Below are positions 1-7,618 of a stretch of 23,580 bases of DNA, one piece after another (the stretch's first letter is position 1; every line of letters begins with the position of its first letter). This DNA comes from Actinomycetota bacterium (GTDB taxonomy: Bacteria > Actinomycetota > UBA4738 > HRBIN12). The position numbers and the translations under genes were made by a program. The notes beneath the pieces were generated by a model. It worked only from the letters and a program-made list of their open reading frames with translations, had not been told where the DNA came from and did not search any database. The DNA is taken from NCBI GenBank assembly GCA_005885325.1, contig VAYX01000060.1, forward strand, positions 1 to 23,580, in the 5' to 3' direction.

Positions 1-1
1 C

Positions 2-556
2 TACGTGACGCACGACCAGGAGGAGGCCCTGACGATGTCCGACCGGCTGGCGGTGATGTCGAACGGCCGCGTGGAGCAGGTGGGAACCCCGAACGAGGTC
101 TACGAGGAGCCGAGGACCACGTACGTCGCCGACTTCCTCGGCGTGTCCAACCTCATGGACGCTCGCGCCGAGGGCCCGGATGGGAGCGGCCGGTGCCGGA
201 TCCGCCTCGGCGACTTCACGTTGCTCGCCGGGCAGGGCGAGAGCGACGCACGAGGCGAGGCGAAGATCGTGATCCGGCCGGAGCGCGTCGGGCTAGAGCA
301 GCAGGGCGCAACCGGCGAGAACCGGGTCCCGGGGATGGTCGAGCGGGTGGTCTACGTCGGGTCGATCCTCCAGGTCATCGTGCGCCTCGCGCCGGGAGAG
401 ACGCTCCAGGCCTGGATCCAGAACCAGGGCGAGGGCGTGCCGTACGGGCAGGGCACGCCGGTGACCGTGCACCTGCCCGTGGATGCCCTGCGGGTCCTGG
501 TCGACGGGGCCCCCGTGGGCGAGTCGGTAGCAGCCGTCGGCGACCAGGGCTCCTGA
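2..556 (+). CDS. potA: ABC transporter ATP-binding protein, PotA type, C-terminal part (5' end outside window)
   Basis: Partial gene: the reading frame is already open at base 2, so the Walker A, signature and Walker B motifs lie upstream of the window. The first visible residues are the H-loop (YVTHDQEEAL), the switch histidine region of an importer ATPase. Next comes the usual run through 'DRLAVMSNGRVEQVGTPNEVYEEP' and 'VADFLG', and then a roughly 120-residue TOBE_2-like domain with an 'IRPERVGL' motif. This is the layout of PotA/FbpC/UgpC-type ATPases, which energise spermidine/putrescine and related importers from the cytoplasmic face. The gene converges on the potC-like permease gene with only 5 bases between the stop codons. 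It is probably the ATPase of the importer encoded on the other strand, but that pairing is inferred from proximity. No terminator fits between the two genes. Confidence 0.88.
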   Translation, partial: YVTHDQEEALTMSDRLAVMSNGRVEQVGTPNEVYEEPRTTYVADFLGVSNLMDARAEGPDGSGRCRIRLGDFTLLAGQGESDARGEAKIVIRPERVGLEQQGATGENRVPGMVERVVYVGSILQVIVRLAPGETLQAWIQNQGEGVPYGQGTPVTVHLPVDALRVLVDGAPVGESVAAVGDQGS

Positions 557-561
557 AGGCT

Positions 562-1458
562 CTAGACCTGGAATCCGACGAACTCTCGTGCCGCTTCGAC
601 GCGTTCGCCCCGCGTGACCCGCCGATACACGATGAATCCGATCGTGATGGCGACCAGCGTGACGACCAGCATGAAGGTGGCAGCGGCGTTGACCGACGGC
701 GGCGGAGCCGCCCTGGCCGAGTCGTAGATCTTGACCGAGAGCGGCTCGCTCGACGCCGTGCTCGAGAGATAGCGGACCGTGATGAAGTCGTCGATCGAGT
801 CGGCGAACACCAGCACCGCGCTGGCGAAGATGGCCGGATACAGGAGCGGCAAGAGCACACGGCGCACGGATTGCGTCGGGGCGGCGCCGAGGTCCATGGC
901 GGCCTCCTCGTACTCCTTCCCGATCGAGAGCAACCTGGCTCGCACCACGATTACCGGGTACGACATCTGATAGGTGACTAGGCCGAGGATCTGCGCGGTC
1001 GTCCCCAGGGTCACGAACTTGAGCAGGAAGGTGAAGGCCAGGAACAGCGAGACGCCGACGATGATCTCGGGGACGACGAAGGACAGCAGCATCGTGAAGT
1101 TGGCCAGCCCCGGACCCCGTCCCCGCCACCGGTCGATGCCGATCGCGAACAGCGTGCCGAGCGGGACGGCGAGCAGCATCGTGAGGACGCCGAGGCGCAC
1201 GGTCTGGAACATCGCGGTTCGCAGGTCCGGGCGGTACAGGAGCGACTCGGCCGCCGTCGGATCGCCCACCCACCACCGGAACGAGAAGCCCTGCCATGCG
1301 CTCCGCGACCGGCCGGCGTTGAAGGAGAACGCCACGGCGATGAGCACCGGCATGATGGACCACGCGAGGTAGCCCCACGTCAGCGCCTGGAGGAACCGGG
1401 GCTTGCGCCATGGGTTCCTCCACCAGGCCTGCCGGACGCTGATCGAGGCCTGGCTCAC
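562..1458 (-). CDS. potC: ABC transporter permease, PotC type (polyamine-like importer)
   Basis: Inner-membrane permease of about 298 residues, the usual PotC length, with about six hydrophobic segments. The EAA loop that docks on the ATPase is visible as 'EEAAMDLGAAPTQSVRRVLLPLLYPAI'. The 'FVVPEIIVGVSLFLAF' segment and the 'DDFITVRYLSS' region are typical of PotC/YdcV proteins. I chose the GTG at 1456-1458 because it overlaps the potB-like stop codon as GTGA and has AGGAGG four bases upstream on the minus strand. The frame stays open further upstream, but there it runs inside the preceding permease gene. It is the last gene of a potD-potB-potC operon. The substrate is not determinable: polyamines are the best-known ligands of the family, but other organic cations are possible. 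Confidence 0.92.
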   Translation of the reverse strand: MSQASISVRQAWWRNPWRKPRFLQALTWGYLAWSIMPVLIAVAFSFNAGRSRSAWQGFSFRWWVGDPTAAESLLYRPDLRTAMFQTVRLGVLTMLLAVPLGTLFAIGIDRWRGRGPGLANFTMLLSFVVPEIIVGVSLFLAFTFLLKFVTLGTTAQILGLVTYQMSYPVIVVRARLLSIGKEYEEAAMDLGAAPTQSVRRVLLPLLYPAIFASAVLVFADSIDDFITVRYLSSTASSEPLSVKIYDSARAAPPPSVNAAATFMLVVTLVAITIGFIVYRRVTRGERVEAAREFVGFQV

Positions 1459-2417
1459 AACGCCTCCTGGGCCCGCTTGGTGCTCCGCAGGTAGTACAGG
1501 AGCGGGACGATCAAGAGCACCAGGAGCATCAAGACCAGCGACGCGGCCTGCGGGCTCCCGCCCGGCAGCGAGAGGGCGTTGTCGATGAGGTTCCCGTACA
1601 TGGAGGTCTTCGTCGACCCCAGCAGGTCGTTGGTGAAGTAATCGCCGAACATCGGGAGCGCCACGATGACCATGCCGGCCAGGATGGCCTGCCGGGAGAG
1701 CGGCAGCGTCACCCGGACGAACGTCTTGAACGGACCGGCCCCCAGATCGCGGCCTGCCTCCAGCAGGTTCTGGTCGATCCTGTCCAGGAACCCGAACAGC
1801 GGAAGGATCATGTACGGGATGTAGCCGTACACCAGGCCAAGGACCACAGTCGTCGGCCGCCCCTGGAGCCAGCTCACCGGCGACGAGATCACATGGAGTT
1901 GCGTCAGGATCCGGTTGATCAGCCCGTCCGGCTGGAGCAGTCCCTGCCACGCGTAGATCCGCATGAGGTAGCTGATCCAGAACGGAGAGATCAAAAGGAC
2001 CAGGTACAAGCCCTTTCGCCGGCCACTGTGCCGAGCCACGTAGTACGCCACCCCGTAGCCGAGGATGAGGCACAGGAGGCTGGCCGCCGGCACGTAGACC
2101 AGGGTCCGGACGAGCGCGGGCTGATAGAAGGCGTCCCCTCCATAGAACCTGTCCAGGATGGCCGTGAACGTCGAGCCGCTCCAGTACCACGGTTGGTACA
2201 CGGGCAGCGCGTTCCCGAACAGGTCCGACGTGCCGAAGGCGACGGCGAAGACCACGTAGAAGGGAAGGACGAACAGCAGGACCAGCCAGATCGTGGCGGG
2301 TCCGGCGAACGACGGCCAGTACCACCTCGGGTACAGGACCCCGGAGATGCGGGCACCGCCGCCCTCCCCCGCACGGCGCCGTGCTTTGGGAACGGCGGTC
2401 GCTGCTTCGCTACCCAC
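1455..2417 (-). CDS. potB: ABC transporter permease, PotB type (polyamine-like importer)
   Basis: Permease of 320 residues. A basic, Ala-rich N-terminal tail of about 35 residues precedes the first membrane segment (about residues 38-60), and roughly six membrane segments follow. The EAA loop reads 'LLEAGRDLGAGPFKTFVRVTLPLSRQAIL'. 'PFWISYLMRIYAWQGLL' and 'LPMFGDYFTNDLLG' are characteristic of PotB/YdcU. The GTG start at 2415-2417 lies inside the 3' end of the binding-protein gene (8-base overlap), which suggests translational coupling. The 3' end overlaps the PotC-type gene by 4 bases (GTGA). With PotC it would form the heterodimeric membrane channel of one importer. Confidence 0.92.
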   Translation of the reverse strand: MGSEAATAVPKARRRAGEGGGARISGVLYPRWYWPSFAGPATIWLVLLFVLPFYVVFAVAFGTSDLFGNALPVYQPWYWSGSTFTAILDRFYGGDAFYQPALVRTLVYVPAASLLCLILGYGVAYYVARHSGRRKGLYLVLLISPFWISYLMRIYAWQGLLQPDGLINRILTQLHVISSPVSWLQGRPTTVVLGLVYGYIPYMILPLFGFLDRIDQNLLEAGRDLGAGPFKTFVRVTLPLSRQAILAGMVIVALPMFGDYFTNDLLGSTKTSMYGNLIDNALSLPGGSPQAASLVLMLLVLLIVPLLYYLRSTKRAQEAL

Positions 2418-3687
2418 CGGCCTTGATCTCGTCCCAGGCCTGGGAGTACAGCGCGTCGACGGACGGGCTCACGCCGAGGATGAAGGAGCCGGTGTCGAAG
2501 AATTTGGGAACGACGACGGCCTCCTCCAGGCTGGGCGGGATCACCTTGGGGACCAGAGCGCTTGGGTTGATCGAGTTCATGGGGGTCTGATACCCGTTCC
2601 AGTTCTCGAAGTTGGCGAACGAGTTCGTCTTGTCGAGCATGAAGTTGACGAACTCGTGGGCCAGACGAGGGCTGTTGGCGCTGCTCGGGATGACCATGAG
2701 ATCGTTGCCGATGACGCCGCCTCCGTCGGACGGATACCAGAACCCAAGCACATCGGGCGACACGCCCTTGGGAAGGTAATAGATGGCGGCGGCCACGACG
2801 TCACCGGACCAGGAGGAGCCCACCCAGTACACGTCCTCGGCCATCTTCACGTAGACGCCGTTGATCGTGAGTTGGGCGTTCGTGGCATCGATCAGCTTCA
2901 GGACGTCGTCCTTGGCCATGTCGATCAGCTTGGGGTCTCCCGTGTTCACGTCCTTGATCCCGTTCTTCATGAGCGCCATCGACATGGTCTCCCGGCGGTC
3001 GTCGTAGATCGTCACCCGGCCCTTGTATTCCGGATCCCACAGGATCTCGTAGGGGTTGGACATCGATTGGATCTTCGAGTCCGGGATGTGATCCCTTCGG
3101 TACGCGATGCCGGTCGTGTAGACGGTGTACGGAACGGTGTATCGCCACTGCTGGTCGTAGAACGGGTTCTGGAACTCCGACCAGTAGTTCGCGGCGAGGT
3201 TGGGGAGCAGGTCGTGCTGGAGCGGCTGGAGGAGCTTCGACACGACGAGCTTCGTGAGCTCCGACGGATCCGGGAAGAAGACGTCGGGGGCCACCTGGCC
3301 GGCGGAGAGCTTGGCGACACCGCCGTCGATGTCGTTGAAGGTCGTGAGGCTGACCTTGACGTCGTACTTGCTGAACTTGTCCTCGAACTCCCGGAAGAGT
3401 CGGGGCCACAGGTAGTCCGCCCAGTTGTAGATCTGGAGGGTCGCGCCCTTCTCGATGGGGGTCGAAGGGGAGATGGGGTCCTGGTACAGCGGGAGGGTGA
3501 CCGGGTGGTCCGGGCGCGCCGGGTTGGCGAGCAGCCGCTCCTCGATCGACGTCCGGCTCGTCTGGCCCGGTTTCGTGCATGCGGCCAGGATCGCGGCCGC
3601 GCCCGGCAGGGCCACCGCCGCACCGGCCGACCGCCGGAGGAAGTCTCGCCTGTTCATCCTTCCCATCGGCCACGGATGTGGATGCAT
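2410..3687 (-). CDS. potD: Extracellular solute-binding lipoprotein, PotD/PotF type
   Basis: Substrate-binding protein of 425 residues from the ATG at 3685-3687. That start is preceded by GGGGAGGT at 7-base spacing; the ATGs at 3666 and 3657 are less well placed. The N-terminus carries a twin-arginine motif (NRRDFLRR, residues 12-19), a hydrophobic stretch, and a lipobox LAAC with Cys37 as the probable lipid-anchored residue. This suggests a Tat-exported lipoprotein. After the signal, 'LQIYNWADYLWPRLFREFEDKF' matches the canonical start of PotD/PotF, and 'APDVFFPDPSELTKLV' and 'VPYTVYTTGIAYRRD' are family landmarks. It is slightly longer than E. coli PotD because of an insert of about 35 residues after the signal. 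It is the first gene of the importer operon, with a palindromic operator just upstream. The ligand is unknown; a polyamine or another organic cation is likely. Confidence 0.93.
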   Translation of the reverse strand: MHPHPWPMGRMNRRDFLRRSAGAAVALPGAAAILAACTKPGQTSRTSIEERLLANPARPDHPVTLPLYQDPISPSTPIEKGATLQIYNWADYLWPRLFREFEDKFSKYDVKVSLTTFNDIDGGVAKLSAGQVAPDVFFPDPSELTKLVVSKLLQPLQHDLLPNLAANYWSEFQNPFYDQQWRYTVPYTVYTTGIAYRRDHIPDSKIQSMSNPYEILWDPEYKGRVTIYDDRRETMSMALMKNGIKDVNTGDPKLIDMAKDDVLKLIDATNAQLTINGVYVKMAEDVYWVGSSWSGDVVAAAIYYLPKGVSPDVLGFWYPSDGGGVIGNDLMVIPSSANSPRLAHEFVNFMLDKTNSFANFENWNGYQTPMNSINPSALVPKVIPPSLEEAVVVPKFFDTGSFILGVSPSVDALYSQAWDEIKAGG

Positions 3688-3705
3688 GCGACGGACCTCC
3701 CCTCG

Positions 3706-3723
3706 TTTGACCGTCCGTTCAAA
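3706..3723. promoter_or_regulatory. Palindromic operator O1 in the potD promoter region
   Basis: TTTGACCGTCCGTTCAAA is an imperfect 18-base inverted repeat with outer arms TTTGA/TCAAA. It lies just downstream of a plausible -10 for potD and just before its ribosome binding site. There an occupied site would block the start of transcription. It shares the CGTTCA half-site with four other sites in the window and is one of the set assigned to the TetR gene at 22715-23329. Confidence 0.6.
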
Positions 3724-3726
3724 ACG

Positions 3727-3755
3727 TGAGTAGCACAAGTGTGCAGGTCACGCAA
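3727..3755 (-). promoter_or_regulatory. Candidate promoter of the potD-potB-potC operon
   Basis: On the minus strand there is a -35-like TTGCGT (3750-3755), a 17-base spacer, and a -10-like TACTCA (3727-3732) preceded by TG as an extended -10. Transcription would start about inside operator O1. Motif quality is moderate. Confidence 0.42.
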
Positions 3756-3769
3756 CCCAACCGGGCCGG

Positions 3770-3785
3770 CTGAAGCGCCGTTCAG
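3770..3785. promoter_or_regulatory. Palindromic operator O2 upstream of the hydratase operon
   Basis: CTGAAGCGCCGTTCAG is an inverted repeat with arms CTGAA/TTCAG. It sits at the -35 position of the plus-strand promoter, whose -10 is TATGAT at 3794-3799. Its centre is 63 bases from the centre of O1, so the divergent potD/hydratase region holds two sites. The right arm CCGTTCA is shared with O1, O3 and O5. Confidence 0.6.
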
Positions 3786-3799
3786 GGGCCCGGTATGAT
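3770..3799 (+). promoter_or_regulatory. Candidate promoter of the enoyl-CoA hydratase / acyl-CoA synthetase operon
   Basis: A good -10 hexamer, TATGAT (3794-3799), lies 18 bases after a weak -35 (CTGAAG) that is itself the left arm of operator O2. The start codon at 3831 is about 25 bases beyond the expected start site. The same arrangement, operator over the -35 and a TATGNT -10, recurs before the acyl-CoA dehydrogenase and the FAD oxidoreductase genes. Confidence 0.5.
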
Positions 3800-3830
3800 G
3801 CGGCCCCGACCCGACCTTGCGAGGGCTCCC

Positions 3831-4603
3831 ATGACCGACGACGCGCCGGGCCACGAACCCGTCCTGCTCATCGAGGACGTCGGGCCGGTCCGCCGGCTCA
3901 CGATGAACCGCCCGGAGCGGCTGAACGCAGCGTGCTGGTCCTCCGAGGAGCGGGACGGGCCTTCTGCGCCGGGTACGACCTTGAGGAGGATGCGGGAGCC
4001 GGACCGATGGACTCCGCAGCGTGGTATCGGGAGCTCGAGGGCTCGGCCGACCGGATGCTCGAGCTCGTCGACCACCCGAAGCCGGTCATCGCCCAGGTCC
4101 ACAGCTATTGCCTGGCCGGCGGCACGGACCTCATGCTCGCCTGCGACCTGTGCGTCTGCTCCCATGACGCGTTCTTCGGCTACCCGGACATCCGGTTCGG
4201 ATCCGGCGTCGTCACGATGCTGCTTCCCTGGGTGGTCGGCGCCCGCAAGGCCAAGGAGCTCCTGTTCACCGGGGAGGACCGGATCCCCGCTGAGGAGGCG
4301 CTCCGGATCGGGCTGGTCAACCGAGTGGTGCCCGCTGCCGAGCTCGACGACGCCACCATGGCCCTGGCGAAGGAGATCGCGAAGAACGAGCCATTCGTGG
4401 TGCGGGCCACGAAGCGGGCCATCAACCGGGTGTGGGAGCTGTCCGGGATGCGTGAGGGGGTCGCGGCCAACGTGGAGATCGACGTGATGATCGAGTCTGC
4501 GAACCTCCCACAGCGGGACGAGTTCCGTCGCATCACGCAGGAGCAGGGCCTGAAGGCCGCCATCGCCTGGAGGGATGCGCGGTTCCGGGACAGGGGCGCG
4601 TGA
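3831..4603 (+). pseudogene. Enoyl-CoA hydratase/isomerase (crotonase) gene with internal deletion and frameshift
   Basis: The ATG at 3831 opens a normal crotonase N-terminus (...GPVRRLTMNRPERLNA), which loses its frame at about 3930. The family resumes at once in another frame from about 3932 (VLVLRGAGRAFCAGYDL, then AGGTDLMLACDL, to a stop at 4601-4603). The helix of about 23-24 residues that normally joins these two parts is absent. One deletion of about 70 or 73 bases would explain both the gap and the frame change. The second part alone (223 residues from a GTG at 3932) lacks the first strand and helix and has no good ribosome site. The promoter, operator O2 and the GTGA overlap with the next gene are intact, so the lesion is recent or is a sequencing/assembly error. 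The family hydrates or isomerises acyl-CoA intermediates; the substrate here is unknown. Confidence 0.8.
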
Positions 4604-6693
4604 ACCTTCGGCCGCTGCTCGCACCGCGATCGATCGCGGTGGTCGGTGCCTCGGAATCCCCCGATTCCTGGGCTCCGGAGATCTTCCGCAGCCTCCAACA
4701 CCTCGGCTACCGAGGCGAGCTCTACCCGGTCAATCCAAAGTACGACGAGGTGTGGGGCAGACCGTGTCGTTCGTCGGTGCTGGAGCTGCCGAAAGGAGTG
4801 GACCTCGCCGTAATCGTCGTCCCGGCTTCGGTCGCCGTGCGCGCGGTGGAGGAGAGCGGACGGGCCGGGGTGCGTTCCGCGATGGTCGTCTCGAGTGGCT
4901 TCGCGGAGGCCGGGCCCCAGGGGATGAAGCTCCAGGAGGAGCTTCGCGCGATCGCTCGGCGGGGGCGGATGCCGGTTCTCGGGCCGAACGTCGAGGGGTT
5001 CGTGAACTACGTCGAGCGGGTGGCGCCGTACGGGACGACGCCGCCTCCCGAGCCCATCGCGGGGACCGTCTCCGTCATCTCGCAGAGCGGCACGGTCGCC
5101 TGGACCATGGGCCAGATGGCTTCGGACCGTGGGCTGGGGCTCCGCATCATCCTGGGTGTGGGGAACGAGGCGGTGGTCGGCCTCGGCGACATGTTCGGTT
5201 GGGCCGCCGCGGATCAGCACACCGAGCTCGTCGTCACCTACGTGGAGACGATGCGCGACATCGAGGGCATCGGGCGGGGGCTCGACGCGCTCCGGGTCGC
5301 GGGCAAGCCCGTCCTGCTGTGCGCGCCGGCGGGGACGAGCGAGGCCGCGCAGCGTTCGATCGTGGCCCACACGGGAGCGCTGGCCGGCGACGCCGCGCTC
5401 CGCGACGCGTGGCTGCGCGCGCACGGAGCGACGCTGATGGCGGACCCGGTGGAGATGTTCGAGGCAATCGTGCTGCTCTCGTCCCACCGTGCGCTGCGCG
5501 CGCCCGGCGTCGCCGCCGCTCTGCAGTCCGGCGGCGCCTGCACGCTGTTCGCGGAGGCCGCGGCCGAGGCGGGCCTCGAGCTCCCCGAGTTCACGGGGGC
5601 GACGAGACGGCGGCTCCGAGCAGCCCTGCCGGCCTTCGCCGGGCAGAACAACCCGCTCGACGTCACCGGCCAGGCCGCCGTGGAGACCGAGATGTACGTC
5701 GCCGCGCTCGAGGCGCTGGCCGGCGACCCGCGTATCGGGCTCGTGGCCTTCGACGCGTTTCCCCCGCGACTGGAATCGGAGGAGGTGTGGGCCGAGCCGG
5801 TGCTTGCCCGGGCGCGCGAGCTCCAAGAGGAGACGGGCGTGGCCTTCGCCTCGGTGGCCATGAGCCCCCTGTCGTACGGCAAGGCGGCGCGAGCGTTCGT
5901 GGATCGGGCGGGGATCCCGTTCCTCCAGGGTCATCGAGCCGCGGCGGGAGCCGTCCGGGCCTTGGTGGACCTCCAGGACGTGAAGGAGCGAGCCCTTCCC
6001 GTCCTTCCTCCGCATGCCAACCGGGGACGGGCCCTTCGGGCGCTGCGGGGTATGACGGGACCGCTGGACGAGGCCCGCGCGGCGACCCTGCTCGAGCTGT
6101 ACGGCGTGCGCCGGCCCGTTGAGCGGGTCGTCGACACGCCGGAGCAAGCGACGCGCGCCGCGCGCGTTGTCGGCTTTCCCGTCGCCGTGAAGGCGCTCGC
6201 CCCGGAGATGCCGCACAAGGAGCGGCTTGGCGGGATCCGCCTGGGATTGGCGGACGCGGCGGCCGTGGCGGCCGCCGCGTCCCAGGTCCTGGCCGCGGCC
6301 CGGCGGGCCGGGGCCAGGCGCCCCCAGGTGCTGGTGCAGCGGATGGTGCAAGGCGCCGAGGTATTGGTGGGCGCGGTCGTGGACGAGCGGTTCGGCCCGG
6401 CCGTCACCATCCGGCCGGGCGGCGCGCTCGCGGAGAGCGGGGAGGCCACGTTCATCGCAGCGCCGCTCACCCGAACGCAGGCCGGGCGGTTCGTGGAGCA
6501 CCTTGCGACGGCCTGCGGGCTCGATCCACGCGCCCACGATCTGGCCGCCGTGGCCCGGGCGGTGGAGGGGATCGCTCGCGCGTCCGCCGACCTGCGCGGG
6601 AGGTTGGCCTCGCTCGAGGCGAACCCGCTGATCGTGGGTCGCCGGGGGGCGGTGGCCGTCGACGCGCTGGCGGAGGCTCGGCCTCCGGCGTGA
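4600..6693 (+). CDS. ADP-forming (NDP-forming) acyl-CoA synthetase, fused alpha-beta form
   Basis: Cytoplasmic enzyme of 697 residues that interconverts an acyl-CoA plus ADP and phosphate with the acid, CoA and ATP. Residues 5-130 form a CoA-binding Rossmann domain (LLAPRSIAVVGASE... YPVNPKYDEVWG). Residues 150-290 form the succinyl-CoA-ligase-like part with 'SVISQSGTVAWTM' and 'VAHTGALAGD'; His257 is in the position of the phosphorylated histidine of the family. Residues 475-690 are an ATP-grasp domain (FPVAVKALAPEMPHKERLGGIRLGL ... VLVQRMVQGAEVLVGAV). The usual GPNCxG loop reads GPNVEGFVN here, so the cysteine is lost. The GTG start overlaps the preceding stop as GTGA and the 3' end overlaps the next gene in the same way, so all three genes are probably co-transcribed. 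The substrate is not predictable from sequence. Confidence 0.9.
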   Translation: MNLRPLLAPRSIAVVGASESPDSWAPEIFRSLQHLGYRGELYPVNPKYDEVWGRPCRSSVLELPKGVDLAVIVVPASVAVRAVEESGRAGVRSAMVVSSGFAEAGPQGMKLQEELRAIARRGRMPVLGPNVEGFVNYVERVAPYGTTPPPEPIAGTVSVISQSGTVAWTMGQMASDRGLGLRIILGVGNEAVVGLGDMFGWAAADQHTELVVTYVETMRDIEGIGRGLDALRVAGKPVLLCAPAGTSEAAQRSIVAHTGALAGDAALRDAWLRAHGATLMADPVEMFEAIVLLSSHRALRAPGVAAALQSGGACTLFAEAAAEAGLELPEFTGATRRRLRAALPAFAGQNNPLDVTGQAAVETEMYVAALEALAGDPRIGLVAFDAFPPRLESEEVWAEPVLARARELQEETGVAFASVAMSPLSYGKAARAFVDRAGIPFLQGHRAAAGAVRALVDLQDVKERALPVLPPHANRGRALRALRGMTGPLDEARAATLLELYGVRRPVERVVDTPEQATRAARVVGFPVAVKALAPEMPHKERLGGIRLGLADAAAVAAAASQVLAAARRAGARRPQVLVQRMVQGAEVLVGAVVDERFGPAVTIRPGGALAESGEATFIAAPLTRTQAGRFVEHLATACGLDPRAHDLAAVARAVEGIARASADLRGRLASLEANPLIVGRRGAVAVDALAEARPPA

Positions 6694-7547
6694 TCTTCGG
6701 CTTGGCCGCTGCGCTCGGATGGGGGGTGGCCGACTTCGGGGCGGCCGTCGTGGCCAGGCGGGTGGGGACCATGGTCACGGTCGTGGCGTCGCAGGTGGCC
6801 GGGCTCCTCACGTTGCTCGTCCTCGTCGCCGTCCTGCGTCCGGTCTGGAGCACGCCCCCCGGGGTGATCGCCGGGATGGCCGCGAACGGCATCATCGCGG
6901 CGGCCGCGTATCTCCTGCTGTACCGGGCGCTGGAGCTCGGACCGGTTGCGCTCGTGTCGCCGGTCGTGGCCGCCTTTTCGGTCATCACGATCGCGCTCGC
7001 CGTCGTCTTCCTGGAAGAGTCGCTCCCCGGGATCGTCGCCTTCGGTGCGTTCACCACGGTCCTCGGCGTCGTGCTGACATCGACCGATCTCCGCAAGCTG
7101 GGCCGGCCGTCCCCCATCGGCCGCTCCGGGCTCAGGTACGCGATCGCATCGATGGCGCTGTTCGGTGTGGCGACCTTCCTGCTCGGCCGATACGCGAAGG
7201 AGGTGGGGTGGCTGCCCGCGCTCACCTTGTCCAGGACGTTCTCCGCCGCATCCCTCATTGGAGTGGCGATGTTCCTGCGACGTGCCCGACTCGCACACGG
7301 CGAGGGCCTCGCGCTCCCGGCGGTCGCAGGCGCGGTCCTCGTCGGCGTCGTCGACGTCCTGGGCGGCGCGGCCTACGCCCGGGGGACCGAGCTCGGGTAC
7401 GTCTCGATCGTCTCGGCGGCGTCGGCCACGTTCCCGCTCATCCCGGTGGTGGGCGGGATCCTGCTCCTCCGCGAGCGGCCCGCGGCCAGCCAGCTGGCCG
7501 GCGTGGTGCTGGTCGTCGGCGGGCTCCTCCTGCTCGGCGGGGGGTGA
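6690..7547 (+). CDS. EamA/DMT-family membrane transporter
   Basis: Hydrophobic protein of 285 residues with about ten predicted membrane segments in two repeated halves. The first half starts 'IFGLAAALGWGVADFGAAVVARRVG' and carries 'YRALELGPVALVSPVVAAFSVITIALAVVFLEESLPG'. The second half ends with the parallel 'ARGTELGYVSIVSAASATFPLIPVVGGILLLRERPAASQLAGVVLVVGGLLLLGG'. This is the EamA tandem-repeat plan of drug/metabolite exporters. The GTG start overlaps the synthetase stop as GTGA. It may export an acid or a by-product handled by the upstream enzymes, but the family gives no substrate. It is probably the last gene of the operon. Confidence 0.9.
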   Translation: MIFGLAAALGWGVADFGAAVVARRVGTMVTVVASQVAGLLTLLVLVAVLRPVWSTPPGVIAGMAANGIIAAAAYLLLYRALELGPVALVSPVVAAFSVITIALAVVFLEESLPGIVAFGAFTTVLGVVLTSTDLRKLGRPSPIGRSGLRYAIASMALFGVATFLLGRYAKEVGWLPALTLSRTFSAASLIGVAMFLRRARLAHGEGLALPAVAGAVLVGVVDVLGGAAYARGTELGYVSIVSAASATFPLIPVVGGILLLRERPAASQLAGVVLVVGGLLLLGGG

Positions 7548-7573
7548 GGGAACTCCCATCGCGGGGTGAGGGA
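7541..7573 (+). repeat. 11-base direct repeat, 22-base period
   Basis: GGGGTGAGGGA occurs at 7541-7551, overlapping the transporter stop codon, and again at 7563-7573. The spacing is about two helical turns, shortly before the next gene. It could be a binding site or a chance product of G-rich sequence. No function is assigned. Confidence 0.4.
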
Positions 7574-7618
7574 GTAAGGTTGCGCCGTGCCGAACCTCTC
7601 TCCGGCAAGGGGCGGACA

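Noticed and set aside
562..2325. Long 587-codon minus-strand frame covering both permease genes, as a possible PotB-PotC fusion.
   Set aside because: Only its C-terminal half is PotC-like. The first half is an out-of-frame shadow of the PotB gene, and a GTG with a good ribosome site marks the true start at 1458.
4180..6537. Long 785-codon minus-strand frame opposite the acyl-CoA synthetase.
   Set aside because: Its composition is Arg/Gly/Pro/His-rich low complexity, typical of antisense frames in GC-rich genes. The plus-strand protein is a full recognised enzyme.
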